From: Isohypsibius dastychi
Taxonomy: Eukaryota > Tardigrada > Eutardigrada > Parachela > Isohypsibiidae
DNA length: 18,268 nucleotides
Direction of reading: 5' to 3'
Assembly (NCBI GenBank): GCA_034696485.1
Contig: JAQIWT010000548.1
Coordinates: forward strand, 1 to 18,268
The translations under genes were made by a program, and so were the position numbers. Below, in pieces: positions 8,681-18,268 of this stretch. How positions within the stretch are numbered: position 1 is the first letter of the stretch; every line of letters begins with the position of its first letter. The notes under the pieces were generated by a model. The model was given only the letters and a program-made list of their open reading frames with translations. It searched no databases and was not told the origin of the DNA.

Positions 8681-11667
8681 CTAAGAGTGGGGTAAGTTCA
8701 ATAAAATCCGGTAGTTAACTTTGGTCTCCTCAACGAATTTCTTGTCAGTGCATTGAATCGGGTCATCACTGTAAACGCATACACATCATCTTTCATGGAA
8801 GACAAGTTAACTAACTGCTCACCTTTGGAGCAAAACGTTCTTCTGGATATCCTCAACCGCAGTAAGATCACATATCAGTCTAGCTAGACTTGATTTGCGA
8901 ATCTCCCGCAGTTGCTCTAAGATGAATGGTTGACGTTAGATCACCAATATGTAACATATCATTAAATACCAGGTGAAAACTGGGATTGCTGGTTGTAGAG
9001 AATGCCGCTGAATTCAAACCAAAACCGGTCTCCGAACTTGAGATTGTGGAATTGCTTTGCAATGATACAGGCAAATGTTGGCCCAACTAATCCACCCTCT
9101 GAATCTGGAAGTTCAGAGATTCCACCGGCAAAAAGATCCTAGAAGACAGACCAGACTATTCTGACTTATCCGGCAGTGGATCGTTAGTGTCACTACTCAC
9201 CACGTCGACTGGTGACCTGTAAAATTAGAAAACGTCAGATGTGTTTTGAATAGTACAGTATCACAACTGCTGGACTAACTCACTTATACAACTTTTTGAG
9301 CCCATTCAAACTTCCCTTATCGAACACGTCCTCCCATATCGGACTGTCCCAAGATGGGTCCACACTGACATCTCCCAAACAGAACTGACGAAGGTCATAG
9401 TATGTTCCAATTCCTGGTGACATTTTCAGCTCAAACGAGAAACTGATTCAGATTGATTTTGACAAACAACTGACCGTGATCACGCCCACGTTGGATATTC
9501 GTTGCGAACAGATCCCCACCAAACGGGCTGCTGGTTTTGAAGAGTTTGTTCTGCACTTCACCTGTAACTTGCCGATCCATTTTGAATGCTGCTTTTGAGC
9601 ACTGTCCTTTCAAGATATTCCCGACACCAAACGGGTCCTCTAAAGCCAGGGAGATTCGATTCTGGTGGTCGGAAAGCTTGTAAGCAACAACATCTTCGTG
9701 CGGAGTGGACTGCTTGCCGAAATCACTTTTGAAAATATGGTCCCCCAAAAGTGAATGCCCAAACCTAATGGGAAGAAATCATGATTGTTTTTTTATTAAA
9801 AATTATCAGAAATTTTACCGCCCAGCGGCAGTTGAGAATTCCAGCAAAACTTTCCCCAGACCAGGTTTGTATTTATTCTTGTTAAGATAATCGCCATTTT
9901 GCAGTGGCGTCAGCTCATAATCGTGCATTCTTCTTGGGCCCAGAATTTCCGGGAGTAACTCATTGTAGACGATGAACTGGTATTGCGCAATCACAATTCT
10001 TCTTGACATCTACAATCTTCTATGGTTCAAATCCAATCCTTCAATTAATTTTTCTCAATTCAGTATACCCACTTGATAGCATTTCTCATCGTTCAGATCA
10101 GAAGCTCCATGCAGCAAGATGCAGTTTCTCGCAATCCGATTATGTTGACGTAACCAGAGCTAGAATCAAAAAAGGTATTAGAGGTACACTTTTGAAATTC
10201 CAGTTAGTCGATGCTCTACAATATGCATCGAGGTCAAAGGTGGCTGTTCCCCAGCCCGGATATCCCCAGCCATGACGCAGCACTCATTTTTTTCACAAGG
10301 TGCGTTAACAGAGAATTGATACAGGCAGTTGATAAAATCAGACATCGGGACAAACTCTGACTCAGCCTCATTCGGAGAAACGCGTTCGGAGCCGTAGGGC
10401 TTCAAGACTTTAAGCCCACCCCCTACATAGGATCTTAGCCTGGGGGAAGATCCACCAGATCCGTAAACATTAGACGCATCCAACCAGTGGGTGTTCTGGT
10501 TGATCTGGAGCCGTACCCCCAGACCTATATTAAACAGCTGATGATTAAGAAAACTAATAAAAAAAACGAAATTTAAAACTGACCACAAGCTGGATCCGTG
10601 GATGTTGCCAGTGATCGAACAAACTCCAAACATTGCACATTATAGTCGGAGTAGAATGGATCAAACTCTGAGACAGTGATGGCATCACACTGAGATGACG
10701 TTGCATACGGACAGCAGAGTGGCTGGACTGTCTTCGTTTTCCCGAGGATTTTTTGATGGAACACGGGAGCTATGAAGAAGTAAAAAATTCAGCTCTGAAT
10801 CAGTTCTGAGCTTGTTCGCTCACTGAGGGTGATATCGTGATCCACAAACTGCCCGAAGGTGGTGAACAGCAGCGATAGCTTCGAATCTGTGGCCGGGAGA
10901 GAGTGGCTCATCGTTGTGCTGACGAGTCGTGGAGATGGTAATTCGGTACAGGATTCATCTTGCGTCGACGTGAATTTTCTCGGCAAATCACATCCTAACG
11001 TAAAAGAATAATGTTTCCATACGTTTTCAAGAAAAGGTCCGCTTACCATCAGCGTAGCGGTTAGGTACTAGCCGTTGAAAAGTTGTTCCGGCCATACCAA
11101 GATTCGGAATGTTAAGATCATGACAAGAGCCATTCTCCCTTCGGAATATTTCTCTTGGATTGCAGTTCGTGGCATTAGGTTCTTGAACCGCACAGTTTCG
11201 GTTAGGTTTACAATAACCACTGTTCGGAACACATTTGTGTGTGTCATTAACATCCCTGCAGTGAAAGAACATTGAAGCGGGAGAATACAATACTGGAAAG
11301 GCGTACTTGTTGCGGAGTGCTTCTAAAGCAAAGCTGTTGACAAGGCCCACCATGCCAGTAGCCAGACTTTCGTAGTTTGGGGTGCTGAAAGATGGGACAG
11401 TTCTGCCTGTTTGAAAACTCGTCAGAAATGGTACGCAGGGAAAGCACGTGACTTACTCGGCAGGTTTTCCATCGACTTATACATTTCCCGATCCGCTCTT
11501 TTTCGGCTTTCAGCCAGCGCATTGTCCAGGTCAATTCCGCTAGCGGACTGTGCATCAAAATTGTACAGGTGAGAATCGGCCACATTTTCAGATTTAATTT
11601 CAGCACAATCCAAATAACTCCCTGCTAAGTAACCAACGTAAATAAAAATCAAGCTCTTGACCGACAT
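8681..11667 (-). CDS. Secreted animal haem peroxidase, 14 exons, about 748 aa
   Basis: A member of the animal haem peroxidase (peroxidasin/chorion peroxidase/myeloperoxidase) superfamily, which oxidises substrates with hydrogen peroxide outside the cell. The ATG at 11667 starts a signal peptide ([15 protein letters not shown]). Exons: 11667-11457, 11406-11307, 11255-11047, 10994-10824, 10769-10584, 10524-10220, 10159-10073, 10009-9819, 9764-9475, 9413-9284, 9216-9201, 9138-8970, 8916-8823, 8768-8681; every junction is GT-AG and keeps phase. Landmarks: [10 protein letters not shown] with distal His226 and flanking Asp225 (haem ester) and Asp227 (calcium); THWLDAS (304-310, calcium loop); GDIRAGE with catalytic Arg382 and haem-ester Glu385; [13 protein letters not shown] with proximal His490; [21 protein letters not shown]. 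Nothing essential is missing, so it should be active. The 51 bases 11306-11256 can be read through in frame, so that intron is optional. The last exon may instead splice at 8720/8682 and end further on. Exon 11 is only 16 bases. Confidence 0.92.
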
Positions 11668-12504
11668 TTTGTTGATCGTCAAGGAACGTGCTATTTCATG
11701 CGAGGTTTAGAGTTGTTGCTCACATACGGCAGTTCATTCGCCTAAATCTCTTGTTTTCAAATTACGGAACAATCGTATCAAATTTGTGATGTCCCATCAA
11801 TAATGCCCATATCGAGACCAATTCTTGTGAATATGACAAACATTCGATTGTCCCTATTAGCATTCTCTGATGCCTTGACCTTCAGAGCGAAACGCTTGGT
11901 TTGAAAGAATCGAGACACGAAGTGCACTTTGGATATTGACTAGCTCGTGTTATTTTGACCCCAGAGACTGTTTGACTTTCGATGAGGGGTGAAGCTGCTC
12001 CCTAACGTTGTAGTTATGTGACAATTTGACCGTCCCACCAGTAACTGCAATTCGCCTCCCAAATTACTGGCCATTTATTTCCACAGAGTAAAGGAAAATT
12101 AGAAGAAGGCCATTAAGCCATAGGCAATTATTATAAATTACTCGGCGAGGAAAATATGGATTTCTGAAAACAGGCAATCCTTGGGGTTGTGTAATGACTG
12201 ACGTCATCATACTTGGACCACTGTACAAACCCTTCGTATCACGTACATGTACCGCATATGATCGAGAATTCCCATCAACTTCACGGAATCAAATCAAGAC
12301 AACATCTACGGCTTCATATATTTCTGACATTCATGTGGAGTGCAAGACTTATCAACTTGTGACGGGAAATGTGCGGTGCAAAACGCAATTGTTACCCTTC
12401 TTGAGATCGTTATTTTATTAGTGTTGATTAACTGATTACTGCTTTTTCGTTATGGAATTCCACCCATGACGAGAATGTGCAATACAATTTAAACAAAAAC
12501 AGCG
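11668..12504. other. Intergenic: peroxidase 5' flank and receptor 3' flank
   Basis: No gene is supported. The 75-codon plus-strand frame at 12194-12421 has no recognisable domain. The left part should hold the promoter of the minus-strand peroxidase gene. In-frame upstream codons end in TAG about 15 bases before its ATG, which supports that start. The right part holds the 3' flank of the receptor gene with its likely poly(A) signal. Confidence 0.5.
12414..12419 (-). terminator. Candidate poly(A) signal of the receptor gene
   Basis: AATAAA on the minus strand, about 86 bases beyond the receptor's TGA at 12507-12505. It is the first such hexamer downstream of that stop. No cleavage site can be seen from sequence alone. 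Confidence 0.45.
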
Positions 12505-13579
12505 TCAGCGAGGGAGAAGCATGCAGAATCGACCAATAACAGTTCGAAGCTCTTTGATAGCAATCGCAAAAAGGACTGGGTCAAGCAACGATTGTAAATA
12601 CTGCAGAGAAACAGCTATTTTTCCGAAGAGAGCAGGAATTTGGGATGTGAAGAGAAGCATGGTGAAGAACACCTTCGCGGGGAGGCAGAATACACATATG
12701 CTCACAGTCATAAATGTCAGCACCATGAAACCATGCGACCCACGGTTACTCCGGTTCATTCTTCCATTTTCATTTCCAGCTATATCCTTCTCTTGATTCC
12801 GCGAATTTGATTGTTCGGTTTTTCGGGTTCCAGCTATGATAATGCATGAGATATTGAAATTGGGAGAATGACAATAGCAGCTTACCAGAAACCGTAGCAG
12901 TATTTCCCGGTTTGACATCCCCCACTCTTCTTCCTCGCCTAACACGGTTTTTATACCAAAGAAACGGATATGCCCCAACAATAATCGCAAACGCAAAATC
13001 ATACAAACTGAACTGAAGTACTACGGCGTATGTCCATTGTTCGTCGGTATTAATAAAGCAGCCATATTGCGCTTCAGGCAATCGATAGTACAACTGATCA
13101 ATGACCAGAAATGGGATCGTGAATGCATGGGCATACACGAACGCACCGATACTGATCCCCAGCGCCATTTTCTTGGAGTGATGAGCTCGATAGCTGACCG
13201 GCCAGAAAACTGCCCAAAGCCGGTTACATGTGATCAACGCGTGCATTTCTAGAATGAACGCTTGCCAAACCCATAGACCGTAGAGGTAAAAGGTGCACCA
13301 ACGCGCGCCGATTGTCCAGTGGGTGTAAAGCCTGTTACGGACATCGAGAACAGTTTCGAATAACGCGTACAATAAATTCCCTAAGAGGAGGCTGATGAGG
13401 TAGGTACTGAACGCGGTGACCAGGTCTGACTTTTTCAGGAAACACATGAGAACAAAAGAGTTGGTCAATATGGTGCCGATCCCGCAGATTGTTTGGAAGA
13501 TTGCCTGGAATCCCCAGTTCGGCTGATCATTTTCGATGGAGTTTGAGATGTTGAAGGTGGATGAGTGGTTGGCATTCAT
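12505..13579 (-). CDS. Divergent class A-like G-protein-coupled receptor, 340 aa, two exons
   Basis: Exons 13579-12886 and 12833-12505 join across a 52-base GT-AG intron in the third intracellular loop. Seven hydrophobic helices lie at about residues 28-49, 57-79, 93-118, 138-160, 183-209, 267-293 and 303-327. The outside N-terminus has two N-glycosylation sites (N4, N10). Cys95 at the start of helix 3 and Cys174 in loop 2 fit the usual disulphide. Class A landmarks are present but altered: N40 in helix 1 (1.50), N68 in helix 2 where Asp 2.50 is usual, CNRL instead of DRY (R120 kept), FCLP instead of CWxP, and D316-P317-VLF instead of NPxxY. The motif NRLWAVFWPVSYR after helix 3 is typical of expanded invertebrate orphan receptors. 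Loop 3 is long, polar and basic. The ligand cannot be told. The ATG at 13579 is the first in frame after upstream GTG-only codons. Neighbours give no hint of function. Confidence 0.88.
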
Positions 13580-14389
13580 ACTGATTACGGGCACAGATTT
13601 GGAGAATCAGAGAAACAGTGGCAGATCAAAAGATTTGATGAATACCGGATAAAACAGTGTGGTGGGATAAGTGCAGTTGTCTGAATTGTATGCAAAAACC
13701 GAATCAAATGAATGATTTTATGGTGTTCTTATTTAATCGCAGCTAGAATGTGTTAAGCGTCGCAATCAACGTTTCTCCGGGGAATGGATCGAGCAAGCAA
13801 TAATAGGCATTACCTCGTGACGACTGGAAAGAATTGGCCAATAATGATAAAACCGTCTCAAGTGAACATATTTCATGCAATATAATCGCGTGAGTGCCTG
13901 ACCCAAGTACAGCCATGAAAAGAAGAGAGTCGACGTGACGGTTTCGCGGAGGAGGAATTTCTCCGAACCAAACCTCGCCAACGTCGCAGTGACAATTGAA
14001 TATGCACGCCGAGGGATTTGGAGTATTGGATGCGAAGTCAAAGACCGAATTCCATGAGCGCACGAAAACCTGTCTGACTTTCCATTAACGCCACGTTGAC
14101 CGGCTGGTCCGTTCAAAAATTGTTGCTGGTGCTGTTCAGGTTCTAGACGGATTTAGTTTTTCCAACAAAAAGTTTTTCATTCCCTCAGGGTTCCACCTGA
14201 AAATCTTGAAGACTTGTATATCTAGGACGCTCTGTTGGAAGACGATGGGTGTTTGCTTCAACAGGTTTGACTGCACATGCAAAAAATCGAGTCGTCATCT
14301 TATTTCTTAAGCTCTGAGCTGGTCATTCAGCGCATAGTTTCTCTTTGTGGAGATTAGATTGTGGAAACAGAAAAAAGCTGCTGCAGTAC
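13580..14389. other. Intergenic; two overlapping unassigned minus-strand open frames
   Basis: Between the receptor and the four-transmembrane gene. Minus-strand open frames of about 106 and 116 codons (13743-14063 and 13766-14116) overlap in different frames. One includes a hydrophobic stretch (TLFFSWLYLGQAL). Neither shows a family motif, a convincing splice site or a clear start, so I do not call a gene. The left end should contain the receptor promoter. Confidence 0.4.
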
Positions 14390-15333
14390 TCAACAACGTG
14401 ATTCTAAAAGCTGAAGCGATAAATCTCTGCGACTTCTAAGCGAGTACAGTTTTTTCCAGAGTCGCAGCATAATTCGAATGCAAAGTCCCTGCAGAATGTA
14501 CCAGCTCGTAGTTGCAATAATGCTCGTCAAGCTTATGACTCATTACCTGTGCAACAAGAATTGCAGTGCAACTCCAGACTGTGATTTGAGCAGCGGTCTA
14601 GAAAAACGAAAATTAGTGCATACTTTAGTAGCACATGGAACACAGTTGATATTTTAGCTTACAATGCTGAGGTTGATTAGACTGAGATTCATTATCACAC
14701 TAGCGGATAGAGTGAGATACACTATCGCCAAGATGAAAAATGTCTCCGTACATGCAAACCAAACAATTAAACCGATTGGATTTTGCTGGAAGTAAAGGGT
14801 TTAGACACGCTGCCATGAAAGCAATGTCCCCACTTACTTTAATAACTGATACTAGTAAGCCAGTCCCAGCAGAGACCAGAATAACAGCGGCGACAATCTG
14901 GAGTATAGCTGCGATGTGTAGACTCGGAATGAGCAGAGCCAGGACAGGATCTTCTAGACACAAGTAAGCCGCACCATTTATTCCTGTGAAGATTCCTGCG
15001 AACTGAGACGAAATTTGGAGACTGGAGTGTGTGAAGTTAGAGAGTGCGCAAATTTACCAGATCGAATCCAGCTAACCATTTTATCTTTCCAGAAACCCCG
15101 CAACATCTACCGTCATCAGTGAGCTCGAGCATCTTAGTACCCCGCACTGCGTGCATAACAGAAACTTTTCGCACCTCGAATGATTTACGAGCCCACGCTT
15201 CTGCTTCTTTTACGAAGCGATAATGGGATTCTGGATCACTACAGGCTAGAAACAGGCATGGAACAATGCAGTACCAGATGCGTTAGTTCAACGTTATGAT
15301 CAATGCTATTGTCTTCTCTGCCGCACGCGTCAT
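14390..15333 (-). CDS. Four-transmembrane protein of unknown family; first exon uncertain
   Basis: Five exons read clearly: up to 15058, then 15002-14838, 14785-14663, 14597-14547 and 14488-14390, all with GT-AG introns of 50-65 bases in phase. The product has a soluble N-terminal part (SHYRFVKEAEAWARKSFEV, then RCCGVSGKIKW) and four hydrophobic helices: WLAGFDLFAGIFTGINGAAY; a long LIPSLHIAAILQIVAAVILV; GLIVWFACTETFFILAIVYL; and ITVWSCTAILVAQGLCI. A basic tail follows (RLWKKLYSLRSRR) and TGA at 14392-14390. Both ends are probably cytoplasmic. The 5' end is unsettled. From ATG 15333 the frame meets a TAA at 15285-15283. A 53-base intron (15292-15239, AC|GTTGAA to GTAG|T) would bypass it and give about 219 residues. 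Alternatively translation starts at ATG 15156. I do not recognise the family; the layout is tetraspan-like, but tetraspanin CCG and large-loop cysteines are not in their usual places. Confidence 0.65.
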
Positions 15334-16317
15334 GACGAGATGTTACTTCGGTAATTAATTTAACAATTTCATGTTAGCAGAAAGTGAGTCAGTCTGGCCG
15401 GATACTGAACACGGTCAACCACAGTTATTTGGCCACAGGAGTTAGCTGCTGCGTCAGTTCATCGCTGGGTGTGGGAAACTGTATCGCAGCGATATCGATA
15501 GCTGTCAGGACAGTGAAACATCAGGGCGAATCGTGGTACTGAGATTTGTGCTGCCAGTGCTTATTGAACGTTGTTCGGTTTATGCTGAAGAGTTCGAGTC
15601 TGAAAATCTTTTGTCGTGTCACCTTTTCATTTAAAATCACAAGGATGGGCACCAGAATTTTCCATGGTACGTCTTAGGTAAACTTTGCACGGAAGGTATG
15701 GAATATTGATCATGCGTGACAGAAGATAGTATAATGCACACAGAAATACAGTATATACGCATGACATAGACCGCCTTCATCATCAAAGGACGACCATTAT
15801 CATGTTTACTCAGTAAGTTACTGAGCACGTGCGAGACACTTGGTCATCTTATGGGTGAACAGCTGAGCAATAATGGCCCGCATGGGTATACAGCTTGGGT
15901 AGTGGCTGCCGTTGCCACATCATGGAAAGTCAGTAGTAAATCAGGGTTTATTAGGCGCTTCGGTGCCGAGTTTCCATAGGAGGTACAGAAACACCTAACC
16001 CCCAGCTCAACCACGCGTTTTTTGTGTAAGAGTTTTATCTGAACTCGAACTGAGCTTTCGTCCATTTCAAGTTTAAACCTCGGTCACCACGACCACGCAA
16101 TGTTGATTTTAATTCTGTTTCAGCAAGATGTTTCTCAAAAGTCTTCGACGATAGATCAAGCGGTCTTCCGAACCATCCTGAAACGCTTGAGAACGAAACG
16201 GGAACATTCTCGTTTGCTTATGAAATTCGTGGCATTCCGAGCTATCACAAACTCTTTCAGACATTATGCTGCTGTTTAAGCTACTGGCACGTGTTCCAAA
16301 GAGATTTCACTCGAGCT
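15334..16317. other. Intergenic, no supported gene
   Basis: This lies between two minus-strand genes and should contain the promoter of the four-transmembrane gene and the 3' end of the secreted-protein gene. A 73-codon minus-strand frame at 15844-16065 has no recognisable motif. An AATAAA hexamer on the minus strand at 15952-15947 is about 370 bases beyond the upstream gene's stop, far but possible as its poly(A) signal. Confidence 0.45.
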
Positions 16318-17156
16318 TCATCCACCATAGGACGGTGACCCAGCCAACAAGAGCTGCTCGACCGTATTCAACCCAGCTGCAACTTGTCGAGCCGTTGCAA
16401 CACAGTCCTCACCACCGTTTTCGTCTGTAGCCAGTTGCTCCATCGCTTCACGAATCCGGTAGAGTCCAATATTAAAAGCTTCGAACTCTCCAGGATCAGC
16501 GGTGTTGTTACGAGCTTCTCCCGCCGCCAGAATCGTGTTTGTTACAGCGCCGTATGCTTGGAGAGCTGACTGTGCCTCAGCTGCAAATAAACAAGACAGA
16601 CAATCAGACTGGATAAGGTTACATCAATCTCAATATCATGCAAAAAATGAAAGGAATTCCTCTTGAGTTTCAAATTAGGTTGGGATAAAGATTCGTACCT
16701 TCAATTCCGGTCCCGATAATTGTGTCGTTTGCATGTTCACGAGCTTCTTCAATGGCGAAGAGGAACTCGGCTGTCAGGGCTAAACACTCCTCTCCAAGTT
16801 CCGGAGTGAAGCTACCTTCCTAGATCTGTCGAAATAGAGTGAAGTTCTTCTCGTTCTGCAGAATGGTGTTCAAAAAGAATCCAGGGTTTGTTGCGTTCAC
16901 GTTGTCCTGCGCAATTTTGACGATCTGCCCGACTGCATTGGCTAAGTTTTGGATGTTTGTCCTGTAAGGGGCTGAACGCCAGCAAGTCACATGCGATAAA
17001 TTGAGTAGAGAATGAATGAGAATGAATTATAACTCACCATCCTCATCTGCCGCAGTAGCAAAACAAGCAAAAGCTAGAGTTAGCGCCAGGACTGAAATTA
17101 TAACTGGTATCTCAATTTGGAATAATGATATTTAGGAAATTACCTGAATGCTGCAT
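16318..17156 (-). CDS. Small secreted helical protein with two similar halves; in-frame TAG
   Basis: Four exons join in phase: 17156-17144 (13 bases), 17091-17038, 16971-16699 and 16580-16318, giving 200 codons plus TGA. The N-terminus is a textbook signal peptide (MQHSVLALTLAFACFATAA), cleaved before DED. An in-frame ATG at 17174 could add six residues. The rest is predicted helical. It has two related halves: NVNATNPGFF followed about 30 residues later by GEECLALTAEF, and RNNTADPGEF followed by GEDCVATARQV. Each half thus has one conserved cysteine, suggesting one disulphide, and N-glycosylation sites (NAT, NFT, NDT, NNT). The key oddity is a TAG at codon 73 (16822-16820) in the middle of the first half. 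An 81-base in-frame stretch ending at that TAG could be spliced out (AAC|GTGAAC to ATCTAG|GAA), but it would remove part of the repeated unit, so a nonsense mutation or assembly error is at least as likely. I do not recognise the family. Confidence 0.65.
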
Positions 17157-18117
17157 GTTTGGTTGGCGTAACATAACACAGCGATGCAGACAAACTCTTA
17201 CAGACCAAAAAAGAATTGTGATTCAGGCTCTTGAAAAGGCTCTTGTTTAGTTTATATTGGCAGATGGTGAAGGTGAGCCATTCTTGGCAATAAACAACAT
17301 GATTACCCGCCGACAAAAAGACGTAATGTTCTGACCTCAAAACACGATTTTCTCTTGTCTGCGAATATGGTTCTGCCGTCGTGAGACTGAAAATACCAAA
17401 AAAATACCGTGCAATCAGCTTCCGTGTCCTCACGACTGGGCATCGCCGAGTTGGTGCCTATCGTCGAAATGTGCAGCTTAATCAGTTATAAACAGTGTAT
17501 ACTGTGATTAAAAGAATGAAACAAGGACGCCCGAACCGGGAAGCCTGTGGTGGAGCAATCAACGTAAATCACGAGTGCCGTAATAAACAAGTCATTGTTG
17601 AGCAAAAATCATTCTTTTTGGTGGGCTATTCATTTCGAAGGTTCACCGTCAGGTACAGTAGACACCTCTTTTGATGACTTCATATACCTACCGTAAAATG
17701 ACCCTAAAAAGGTCGGCCTACTGTTTACAGACATTTAACGGGCCAGGGTAACCAATTCTGATTTCGGCTGATATTCTGATTTGTGATACGGTTCACTCTT
17801 TAATTAGGCATTGCCGTTCTCAAGTATATTGGCATGGGTCTGGTTTAACGCAGCACGGTTTTTCGAGATCGGCAATGAATTAGGTTATATGACATTGGGG
17901 GGGGGGGGGAGGGGTAGACGCTATCGCAGAGGGCATCGGTTACGACTTCGGGTGGTTTGGTCAGCTTGATCGCAGCCCCCATGCAAGTTGACCAGCCAAC
18001 TGGAGGAGGCTGTCTATGGCGTAACATTTTTGAATTGGGACCCTTCAGGAGACAGGAAAACATCTGAAAAAGCCATCAGTGTCATGGATAAAACGGTAGA
18101 TAGACTACAAGGTTGAT
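17157..18117. other. Upstream flank of the secreted-protein gene, no supported gene
   Basis: The minus-strand frame at 17140-17433 overlaps the first exon of the secreted-protein gene in another frame and has no motif. A TATA-like TTTATAAC on the minus strand near 17490 lies about 330 bases upstream of that gene's ATG, too far to be a confident promoter. A G-rich run is annotated separately. Confidence 0.45.
17897..17914 (+). repeat. Poly-G run (13 G, one A, 4 G)
   Basis: An uninterrupted run of 13 guanines is followed by A and four more guanines. It can form a G-quadruplex and is prone to length errors in sequencing. Confidence 0.95.
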
Positions 18118-18267
18118 TCACTGTTCTCTCAGTTGACCGAAAGCCGGCGCTTGTTTGCGCGATTGTACTTTACTCTGCCAAGCCACAGCATAGAAAGCAG
18201 CTGGTGCCGGAGGTGTGATAGTGGTGGCGTTTATCTGCCTGCAATCAGCGAATGATTCACGTCGCGA
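18118..18267 (-). CDS. Possible 3' end of a gene entering from the right edge
   Basis: An open frame of 49 codons runs from the window edge to TGA at 18120-18118 with no stop. Part of it (ATTITPPAPAAFYAVAWQSK) has a protein-like composition. An AG at 18236-18235 could be a splice acceptor for a last exon. There is no recognisable domain and the length is compatible with chance. Confidence 0.22.
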   Translation of the reverse strand, partial: SRRESFADCRQINATTITPPAPAAFYAVAWQSKVQSRKQAPAFGQLREQ

Positions 18268-18268
18268 A

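Noticed and set aside
10015-10040. tRNA B-box-like GGTTCAAATCC
   Set aside because: It sits inside a peroxidase intron, the flanking bases do not pair as a T-stem, and no A box or acceptor stem is present.
10003-10275. 90-codon plus-strand open frame
   Set aside because: It overlaps peroxidase exons 6-8 on the other strand, which carry clear catalytic motifs.
12521-12796. 91-codon plus-strand open frame
   Set aside because: Antisense shadow of receptor exon 2.
17521-17580. T-arm-like CCCGGTTCGGGCG on the minus strand
   Set aside because: No matching A box, anticodon arm or acceptor stem upstream, so not a tRNA.

Overview
The window is a piece of an animal nuclear genome. The genes are split by many short GT-AG introns (mostly 35-80 bases), and the recognisable products are metazoan: a secreted animal haem peroxidase, a seven-transmembrane class A-like receptor, and decayed Maverick/Polinton (virus-like DNA transposon) genes. 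The receptor's divergent NRL/FCLP/DPVLF motifs and the compact gene structure fit a small invertebrate. A tardigrade would suit, but that is an inference from style, not proof.

The left half (about 1.3-7.8 kb) is a graveyard. On the minus strand are two tandem relatives of deoxynucleoside kinases. Copy A (2875-4107) can still be spliced into one reading frame. Copy B (1330-2510) has a frameshift and an in-frame stop. Both have lost the Walker A lysine. On the plus strand follow a broken Maverick capsid gene (4749-5812), a Maverick adenain-like cysteine protease broken only by three in-frame TGA codons (6338-6820), a 166-bp alternating 27/23-bp tandem repeat, and a broken Fic-domain gene (7217-7806). 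The Fic gene carries a TGA, a lost catalytic histidine and a 25-bp tandem duplication that shifts the frame. Neighbouring kinase-like, capsid, protease and Fic relics could be remains of one or more virus-like insertions with cargo, or simply an old accessory region.

The right half holds host-like genes, all on the minus strand: a 14-exon haem peroxidase (8681-11667, about 748 aa, key residues intact), a two-exon receptor (12505-13579, 340 aa), a six-exon four-transmembrane protein of unknown family (14390-15333), and a four-exon small secreted helical protein made of two similar halves, with one in-frame TAG (16318-17156). An open reading frame running off the right edge may be the end of a further gene. 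Shared direction does not imply an operon in this kind of genome, and I see no clear functional link between these genes.

All exon boundaries were read by eye from GT-AG sites, reading phase and family motifs. No database search was possible.
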